DNA of 5,158 nucleotides from an uncultured Bacilli bacterium (GTDB taxonomy: Bacteria; Bacillota_I; Bacilli_A; RF39; UBA660), in NCBI GenBank assembly GCA_934096405.1, contig CAKOLW010000029.1:1-5158 (forward strand). The letters run 5' to 3'. The notes under the pieces are model-generated. The model made no database searches, was not told the origin of the DNA, and was given only the letters and a program-made list of their open reading frames with translations. Shown piece after piece: positions 1-3,363 of this stretch (the first letter of the stretch is position 1; each line of letters opens with the position of its first letter). Both the position numbers and the translations under genes were made by a program.

Positions 1-235
1 TTTTTACGATAGTAGGTATATAATGCTGAGGCTTACAACTAATTAACAAGTGAATATGGTCTAAATCTGTATTAATTCCTATTATTTTAAAATCCATTTC
101 TTGAGATAATGATATAATTATTTGAAAAAGTGAATCTTTTACACTGTCAGTTAATATTTTTTTACGATATTTAGTACAAAATACTATATGGTACTCTATA
201 CCATATACATATCCTCTTCCTTTGAAAATAATCAT
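1..235 (-). CDS. tnpA: IS200/IS605 family transposase TnpA, N-terminal 78 residues (cut by window edge)
   Basis: TnpA is the Y1-type HUH endonuclease that excises and inserts IS200/IS605 elements as single-stranded DNA. The visible residues 1-78 begin MIIFKGRGYVYGIEYHIVF and continue into the family's CTKYRKK stretch (residues 20-26). The HUH metal-binding motif His-Ile-His is at residues 60-62, inside DHIHLLIS, followed by KPQHYIPTIVK (68-78), a typical sequence just after the HUH strand. The catalytic tyrosine, normally near residue 125-130, is beyond the window. ATG at 235 is chosen because a GGTGAT sequence sits just upstream and residues from KGRGYVY onward match the usual family N-terminus. 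The frame stays open upstream but has no family similarity. No damage is visible in this part. Confidence 0.85.
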   Translation of the reverse strand, partial: MIIFKGRGYVYGIEYHIVFCTKYRKKILTDSVKDSLFQIIISLSQEMDFKIIGINTDLDHIHLLISCKPQHYIPTIVK

Positions 236-310
236 ATTATCACCATAATAATCATACCATATGTAATCATAAAAATAAATACTTTTAGAAACAAAAAAAG
301 AAAAATCTAA

Positions 311-330
311 CTCACGAATTAATTCACGAG
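311..330 (-). repeat. Subterminal hairpin, probable IS200/IS605 left-end (LE) structure
   Basis: On the minus strand these 20 bases fold end to end: CTCGTGAATT pairs with AATTCGTGAG using two G-T/G-U wobbles, while the plus strand has two A-C mismatches at the same positions. A strand-biased imperfect hairpin 76-95 bases ahead of tnpA is what IS200/IS605 left ends carry for TnpA recognition. It also covers the TGA that ends the broken RhuM fragment. T-rich sequence follows at 309-290, so it might alternatively act as a weak terminator protecting tnpA from outside transcription. Confidence 0.45.
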
Positions 331-401
331 AGTGCAATTTTTAGTTCTTCAAATATTAAGAATTCTGCACTACTGCTTCTTATAATTAAATCTTTTATCA
401 T
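324..401 (-). pseudogene. RhuM-family (virulence protein) gene, N-terminal remnant
   Basis: A 25-codon frame reads MIKDLIIRSSSAEFLIFEEL and ends at a TGA at 326-324. The part up to residue 17 resembles the beginning of RhuM-family proteins (typically ...IIRNSTAEFLIF...), which are predicted DNA-associated proteins found in genomic islands and beside restriction-modification genes. An AGGAG sequence at 415-411 lies nine bases before the ATG at 401; another in-frame ATG at 410 abuts that site too closely to be preferred. Similarity ends around position 351, and the putative IS200-type left end follows, so the gene was probably interrupted by the element. The rest of this copy may lie beyond position 1. 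RhuM function is poorly known, and identification from 17 residues is from memory of the family. Confidence 0.6.
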
Positions 402-540
402 TTGTGTCATCTCCTATATCTAAAATTCTATCTTTTAATTTTACTTTTCTAATAGCATATATTTCATCTCTGCCAAGACAACTTGGCAACAAATTGTTGC
501 CACTTTTATCATTAGTATGCTCTTCACAGTATAATCTCAT
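370..540 (-). CDS. Small ORF of 56 codons, unrecognised and possibly not coding
   Basis: An open frame begins MRLYCEEHTNDKSGNN and ends at TAG 372-370, starting eight bases after the dinD stop codon. It encodes a hydrophilic peptide with two cysteines (residues 5 and 21), many charged residues, and no membrane segment or family I recognise. No convincing ribosome binding site precedes the ATG at 540. The frame contains two overlapping perfect hairpins (471-501), and its 3' end covers the ribosome binding site and first codons of the RhuM remnant in another frame. It could be a real small gene translationally coupled to dinD, a gene remnant, or chance. I lean toward remnant or chance. Confidence 0.25.
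   Translation of the reverse strand: MRLYCEEHTNDKSGNNLLPSCLGRDEIYAIRKVKLKDRILDIGDDTNDKRFNYKKQ
471..501. repeat. Two overlapping, mutually exclusive perfect hairpins
   Basis: TGCCAAG (471-477) pairs with CTTGGCA (482-488) around a four-base loop. GGCAACAA (485-492) pairs with TTGTTGCC (494-501) around a single base. The arms share GGCA at 485-488, so only one stem can form at a time. They are clearly richer in G and C than the surroundings and lie between dinD and the RhuM remnant. No T tract follows on either strand, so they are not ordinary terminators. Confidence 0.6.
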
Positions 541-547
541 TGTACAT

Positions 548-1402
548 TTATTTTATTCTTACTAGTTTCTTTTGTTCTTTGTTTTGTAACTCTTTCTTTT
601 CTTTTTCTAATTCTTTTAAACTCTTTTTAGGTGCTGGCATTTTTTCTGGCATCATTCCACCAATATCTGCGATTGCTTTTCTAACTTTTTTCCCTACCTC
701 ATAATGTACATCTTTTGCTTCTTTTTCTCCTTGTACATTATCTCTTAAAAGTTTTTGCTTAGTTTGATTTATTCTAAATAAATTAGCTACTAACTCATCT
801 TCATTCATATTATCTAAAATGTCTTCTCTATAACGTAGCTTTTTTCTTTTAAAAATATCATCAGCAGTTTCTCCATTATATAAACCCTTATAACCAGCAT
901 CATGAAATTCTTCCATATTTTTAACACCTGCTGCTGAAGCAACCTTTTGTAATGTATAATTACCTTGTTTTGTAAATTTTCTTTGATAAAATCTTTTTTC
1001 ATCATCTGATAAAGAATCATATTCTTGTTCTGTTATTTCTTGTTTTCTTGTTTGAATAGCAAAATAGGTTTGTCCTAAAGCAACAACTTCTTTACTTGGA
1101 TCAGCATTTTGCACTATCAAATAACATATATATCTTGATAGTTTATAATCTTTAATAATCTCTTCTTTTCCTTTGCCAGTTTTTATTGGCTTGTTGATCC
1201 CAACAAGCCAATCCTCTTTACTTGAAACACTGTTATTTGCTGATAAAACTGCTTTATCTACTACTTTTCGAAAATTTCTCCAATCCTTGTATTCCAACAC
1301 TTTTTGTAATTCACGTGCATACCAATATTCATTTTCATAATCATCTATATGTTTAATATTCTCAAAAACATTGTTAGTATATTTATCTCCAATTTTTTTC
1401 AT
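548..1402 (-). CDS. dinD: DNA damage-inducible protein D (DinD)
   Basis: This full-length DinD of 284 residues is similar in length to the Escherichia coli protein (about 274). E. coli dinD is SOS-induced and its product has been reported to inhibit RecA filaments in vitro. That activity is not demonstrated for this homologue. Recognisable conserved parts are EYWYARELQKVLEY (25-38), the core YKLSRYICYLIVQNADPSKE (86-105) running into VVALGQTYFAIQTRKQE, AANLFR-like VANLFRINQTKQKL (205-218), and HYEVGKKVRKAIADIGG...MPEKMP (233-256). The N-terminal part resembles the BRO-N type of DNA-binding fold. A lysine/glutamate-rich tail (259-284) is probably helical or coiled-coil. The start at 1402 is fixed by AAGGAGG, five to seven bases upstream. 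It lies between two RhuM fragments and near an IS200 element, indicating horizontal transfer. I see no clear LexA box just upstream, so SOS control here is unproven. Confidence 0.92.
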   Translation of the reverse strand: MKKIGDKYTNNVFENIKHIDDYENEYWYARELQKVLEYKDWRNFRKVVDKAVLSANNSVSSKEDWLVGINKPIKTGKGKEEIIKDYKLSRYICYLIVQNADPSKEVVALGQTYFAIQTRKQEITEQEYDSLSDDEKRFYQRKFTKQGNYTLQKVASAAGVKNMEEFHDAGYKGLYNGETADDIFKRKKLRYREDILDNMNEDELVANLFRINQTKQKLLRDNVQGEKEAKDVHYEVGKKVRKAIADIGGMMPEKMPAPKKSLKELEKEKKELQNKEQKKLVRIK

Positions 1403-1424
1403 TACTACCTCCTTCTCTATTTAT

Positions 1425-1452
1425 ATATTAGTTTTCTAATTAGTTAGTCCAA
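1425..1452 (-). promoter_or_regulatory. Possible dinD promoter
   Basis: On the minus strand TTGGAC (1452-1447) and TAATAT (1430-1425) are separated by 16 bases, giving -35 and -10 elements about 25 bases ahead of the dinD start. The spacer includes the perfect palindrome CTAATTAG (1436-1443), a possible operator. The region falls in the tail of the RhuM remnant, so the promoter may have been recruited from degraded coding DNA. No Bacillus-type LexA site (CGAAC-N4-GTTCG) is present. Confidence 0.35.
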
Positions 1453-1579
1453 TATGCTCTTTTTTCGAATTTACTCTGTATCCTACTGCAATTATGACAT
1501 CTAAACTATAAATAGTTGTGTTATAGTTTTTTCCATCATTAGCATAAACTAAAACTTCTTGAACAGTTTTATTTTTTTC
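1436..1579 (-). pseudogene. RhuM-family (virulence protein) gene, internal remnant
   Basis: On the minus strand the frame reads EKNKTVQEVLVYANDGKNYN and then TTIYSLDVIIAVGYRVNSKK before it degenerates and stops at TAG (1438-1436). The block DGKNYNT...YSLDVIIAVGYRVNSK is the best conserved central part of RhuM-family proteins, which normally continue into an R-A-T-x-F-R-I-W-A-T type sequence. Here a single-base frame change plus loss of a few codons seems to follow SKK, since an alternative frame gives RA then YWTN. Neither the N-terminal third nor the C-terminal half is present next to it. The fragment directly abuts and slightly overlaps the end of the Nudix gene. It cannot be the direct continuation of the 324-401 remnant, which lies on the wrong (downstream) side. 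Confidence 0.7.
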
Positions 1580-2054
1580 TTTTACTAAGCGCTAAACTAT
1601 CATAACTTTTTTCATTATCCACATCAATCACACTAAACTTAATATTTTTTTGATTATTTCTGATTGCCTCTACTTCAAAATCTATCATATCTTCAGGTAA
1701 CTTATTTATATCACACCAAACTAGTTCTTTACATTTATTAGGTTCATTTATTTTTATATTACCTTTATAATTTGATATTTCAAAATAAACATCATAATAT
1801 GGTGATAATGATTTGTTACGTCTATTTACAACAAAGGTATCAACTATATCGTTTATCGATACTTCTATCCCTAATTCCTCTTTTGCTTCTCTAACAACTG
1901 CATCATAAGCATTCTCATACTCATCTATGTGACCTGCAGGTAGAGCTAAAAATCCAGGCCATAACTTGGTACCTTGTCTTCTTTGTAATAAAATCATATT
2001 TTCTTTATTTTTAATAATTAAATAAACTGATGATAAAAATTTTTCTTTGTCCAT
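1569..2054 (-). CDS. Nudix hydrolase (MutT-type NTP pyrophosphohydrolase)
   Basis: Nudix enzymes hydrolyse nucleoside diphosphates linked to another group, for example oxidised dNTPs or sugar nucleotides; the substrate cannot be told here. Counting from the start at 2054 (161 residues), the complete Nudix box is at 41-63: Gly41, Glu47, then REAKEELGI (55-63), matching G-x5-E-x7-R-E-U-x-E-E-x-G-U with all metal-binding glutamates. The preceding LLQRRQGTKLWPGFLALPAG (22-41) is typical of MutT-like members. An ATG also exists at 2066, but it is part of the GGAGG ribosome binding site five to six bases ahead of 2054, so the shorter form is preferred. The gene has its own promoter and a palindromic 5' leader. 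Its last codons overlap the RhuM remnant, so the tail SLALSKRKK may be a product of the joining event. Confidence 0.9.
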   Translation of the reverse strand: MDKEKFLSSVYLIIKNKENMILLQRRQGTKLWPGFLALPAGHIDEYENAYDAVVREAKEELGIEVSINDIVDTFVVNRRNKSLSPYYDVYFEISNYKGNIKINEPNKCKELVWCDINKLPEDMIDFEVEAIRNNQKNIKFSVIDVDNEKSYDSLALSKRKK

Positions 2055-2067
2055 ATATTCCTCCATT

Positions 2068-2084
2068 GTTAATAAAAAATTAAC
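2068..2084. promoter_or_regulatory. Inverted repeat in the Nudix leader, possible operator
   Basis: GTTAAT (2068-2073) and ATTAAC (2079-2084) form a perfect inverted repeat with a five-base A/T spacer. It lies just downstream of the predicted transcription start and ends three bases before the GGAGG. It could be a repressor site or an mRNA hairpin affecting ribosome access. Its all-A/T loop and short arms mean chance is possible. Confidence 0.35.
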
Positions 2085-2092
2085 CTATATAC

Positions 2093-2121
2093 ACTTTAAC
2101 ATAAGTACATACGTTTGTCAA
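2093..2121 (-). promoter_or_regulatory. Strong sigma-A type promoter for the Nudix gene
   Basis: On the minus strand a perfect TTGACA -35 (2121-2116) is followed by a 17-base spacer and TAAAGT (2098-2093) as the -10, with TG one base upstream of the -10 (extended -10). The predicted start near 2086 gives a leader of about 30 bases before the ATG at 2054. The spacer is an imperfect palindrome centred on GTAC (2099-2114; 12 of 16 positions symmetrical), a possible repressor target. Confidence 0.75.
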
Positions 2122-2129
2122 TAAAATTA

Positions 2130-2169
2130 TTAAACAAAAAATAAAATATAGAACTTTAAATTCTATATT
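2130..2169 (-). terminator. Weak intrinsic terminator downstream of lepB
   Basis: AATATAGAA (2145-2153) and TTCTATATT (2161-2169) form a nine-base-pair perfect stem with a seven-base loop. On the minus strand it is followed directly by a T-rich tail (2144-2130). It lies between lepB and the Nudix promoter, where a stop is expected. The stem contains only two G-C pairs counted over both arms' G and C positions or fewer, so it would be weak. Confidence 0.45.
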
Positions 2170-2287
2170 ATTAATCTTTCAAACAAGTACCACTATTTAA
2201 TTTAAAAATCAATTCCAAGTATGCCAAAATTCTATTGACTTTGAATTAATCATACAAATTTATGTTCATTCATAATACTCACCTGTT
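2170..2287. other. Gene-free stretch after lepB
   Basis: No convincing gene is seen here. Just after lepB there is a well-formed ribosome binding site (AGGTGA, 2282-2277) and an ATG at 2271, but the frame is only seven codons (MNEHKFV) before TGA. In the other minus-strand frames short runs such as RILAYLELIFKLNSG are open. This resembles the start site of a former downstream gene whose body has been lost, but nothing is recognisable enough to name. Confidence 0.4.
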
Positions 2288-2773
2288 TTATATAATTTTT
2301 CCAAATCTCTTAAAAGGAAATAACACTAAATCAACTTTACCCTTAATCTGTTCTTTTTTTATTGGTCCTATATATCTAGAATCTTTAGAAATCATTCTAT
2401 TATCACCTAAAACTATGTATTCATCTTTACCACTTGTAAGTTCAAAATCATTAGTTTCCTGAAATTCAATTGGTGTATCAACTAACTTATCATTTATATA
2501 TAGTTTGTTATTCTTATAAGTTACTTTTTCATTAGGTAATCCTATAATTCTTTTAATTATAGTAGTATCTTCAGTTTTAACTACTACGATATCATATCTA
2601 TTTATACCTTTCTTTAAAGCAATTTTATTAACTATAACTAAATCTTTATTATGAAGTGTACTTAACATAGAATCTCCATTAACAAGTCCTGGAGTAACTA
2701 AAAATGTTCTAACTAAAACTACAACTACTATTATAATAATATAACTTAAATATTCTTTAATTTTATTTTTCAC
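2288..2773 (-). CDS. lepB: Signal peptidase I (type I leader peptidase)
   Basis: This membrane-bound serine protease removes signal peptides from exported proteins on the outer face of the membrane. The 161-residue protein has one N-terminal membrane segment (about 9-27), then the serine motif NGDSM with nucleophile Ser35. The general-base lysine is Lys74 in IIKRIIGLP, and the last family box is GDNRMISKDSRYIG (123-136). Both members of the Ser/Lys dyad are present, so this is the bacterial P-type enzyme, not the SipW/ER type. The start is GTG at 2773, about five bases after GGTGAT; the overlapping ATG at 2775 runs straight into TGA. rplS followed by lepB is a frequent order in Firmicutes. 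A terminator separates the two, so lepB depends on read-through or on a promoter I cannot identify in the A/T-rich gap. Confidence 0.93.
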   Translation of the reverse strand: MKNKIKEYLSYIIIIVVVVLVRTFLVTPGLVNGDSMLSTLHNKDLVIVNKIALKKGINRYDIVVVKTEDTTIIKRIIGLPNEKVTYKNNKLYINDKLVDTPIEFQETNDFELTSGKDEYIVLGDNRMISKDSRYIGPIKKEQIKGKVDLVLFPFKRFGKII

Positions 2774-2845
2774 ATTAAATCACCACTACCACTATTTTAC
2801 AAAAAAAAAAATAAAAAAACTAGATATAACACTAATTTTTATTAA

Positions 2846-2875
2846 ATTAAAAAAAATTAGGTTTAATCCTAATTT
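2846..2875 (-). terminator. Intrinsic terminator of rplS, overlapping its stop codon
   Basis: On the minus strand AAATTAGG (2875-2868) pairs with CCTAATTT (2861-2854) around a six-base loop, followed by a run of T. The rplS stop codon TAG (2871-2869) lies inside the first arm, so ribosomes finishing L19 would cover it. A second weaker stem (2836-2819) with a long T run (2818-2801) follows and could act as a backup. Confidence 0.75.
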
Positions 2876-3207
2876 CTTTCTTTAATCTTGAATGTTCCTT
2901 TAAGTCCTGATAAGAAGTTAAGTTTAGCTCTTCTAACTTTACCTTTTTTAATTACAGTAATTTTATCAATTAATGGACTATTTACTGGGAATACTCTGTT
3001 GATTCCAACATTACCAGATTTCTTTCTAACTGTAAATGTTTCTGAAACACTTCCACCTTTTCTAGATGTAACAACACCTTCATAAGATTGGATTCTTTCT
3101 CTTTTACCTTCAACAATCTTAACATCAACTCTAACAGTATCTCCTACTCTAAATTCAGGTACATTAGGATTGATTTGTTTTTTGTTAATCTTATCAATTA
3201 GATTCAT
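2869..3207 (-). CDS. rplS: 50S ribosomal protein L19
   Basis: L19 is a component of the large ribosomal subunit, located at the interface with the small subunit. The 112-residue product is close to the usual 113-120 and matches the family throughout: FRVGDTVRVDVKIVEGKRERIQ (19-40), SYEGVVTSRKGG (41-52), TFTVRKKSGNVGINRVFPVNSP (58-79) and GKVRRAKLNFLSGLKG (89-104). The ATG at 3207 follows an AAAGGAGAG ribosome binding site five bases away. It is preceded by a strong extended -10 promoter and a foldable leader of the kind known to precede rplS in Firmicutes, and followed by a terminator that contains its stop codon. No trmD or rpsP precedes it here; its upstream neighbour is a surface protein, so it appears to be its own transcription unit. 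Confidence 0.97.
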   Translation of the reverse strand: MNLIDKINKKQINPNVPEFRVGDTVRVDVKIVEGKRERIQSYEGVVTSRKGGSVSETFTVRKKSGNVGINRVFPVNSPLIDKITVIKKGKVRRAKLNFLSGLKGTFKIKERN

Positions 3208-3224
3208 AATATCTCTCCTTTACA

Positions 3225-3269
3225 TTGCTTTATTTAATCATACATAATATAATGCATCGGATTAAGCAA
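3225..3269 (-). promoter_or_regulatory. Structured 5' leader of rplS, candidate L19 autoregulatory leader
   Basis: On the minus strand TTGCTT (3269-3264) pairs with AAGCAA (3230-3225). AATC (3263-3260) pairs with GATT after a bulge, and ATGCAT pairs with ATGTAT (one G-U) around TATATT at the tip. The structure covers nearly the whole leader between the predicted transcription start and the ribosome binding site. Firmicutes rplS mRNAs are known to carry an L19 leader (an Rfam family) thought to bind L19. Assignment to that family here is inference. The predicted start at about 3267 may trim the outermost pairs. Confidence 0.5.
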
Positions 3270-3273
3270 ATAT

Positions 3274-3302
3274 AATATAGCACAAACTAAGGAAATAAGC
3301 AA
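3274..3302 (-). promoter_or_regulatory. rplS promoter with extended -10
   Basis: On the minus strand TTGCTT (3302-3297), a 17-base spacer and TATATT (3279-3274) form a sigma-A type promoter. The bases TGC immediately ahead of the -10 give an extended -10 element. The start of transcription would be near 3267, about 60 bases ahead of the rplS ATG. Confidence 0.75.
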
Positions 3303-3363
3303 GATATTTTGAACAAACTAGCCATTTTTCAATTCAAAAATTATTAAATTCTTACAAATATCT

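Larger units (their letters stand above)
1..340 (-). mobile_element. IS200/IS605-family element, left end and 5' part of tnpA
   Basis: This is the start of a single-strand transposon of the IS200/IS605 type. It consists of the 5' portion of a Y1 HUH transposase gene (positions 235 to 1) preceded by about 100 bases of non-coding DNA that holds a small hairpin at 311-330. Elements of this family lack terminal inverted repeats and instead carry subterminal hairpins recognised as single strands by TnpA, which fits what is seen. The exact left boundary cannot be fixed. It is placed near 340 because similarity to the RhuM N-terminus stops at about 351, so the element appears to have entered that gene. 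The right end and any tnpB lie outside the window. Confidence 0.7.

Noticed and set aside
814..1020. Minus-strand open frame of 68 codons inside dinD
   Set aside because: It lies in another frame of the well-supported dinD and its product resembles no family; low-complexity shadow.
2055..2066. Upstream ATG at 2066 as the Nudix start
   Set aside because: This ATG is immediately followed by GAGGA and so forms part of the ribosome binding site for the ATG at 2054.
2262..2462. Plus-strand open frame of 66 codons opposite lepB
   Set aside because: Antisense to a conserved lepB with intact catalytic motifs, no good ribosome binding site, no recognisable protein.
2888..3085. Plus-strand open frame of 65 codons opposite rplS
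   Set aside because: Antisense to a highly conserved ribosomal protein gene; no independent support.
3323..3342. ATTTTT/AAAAAT inverted repeat after the surface-protein gene
   Set aside because: All A/T, six base pairs, and no T tract on the minus strand; too weak to call a terminator.
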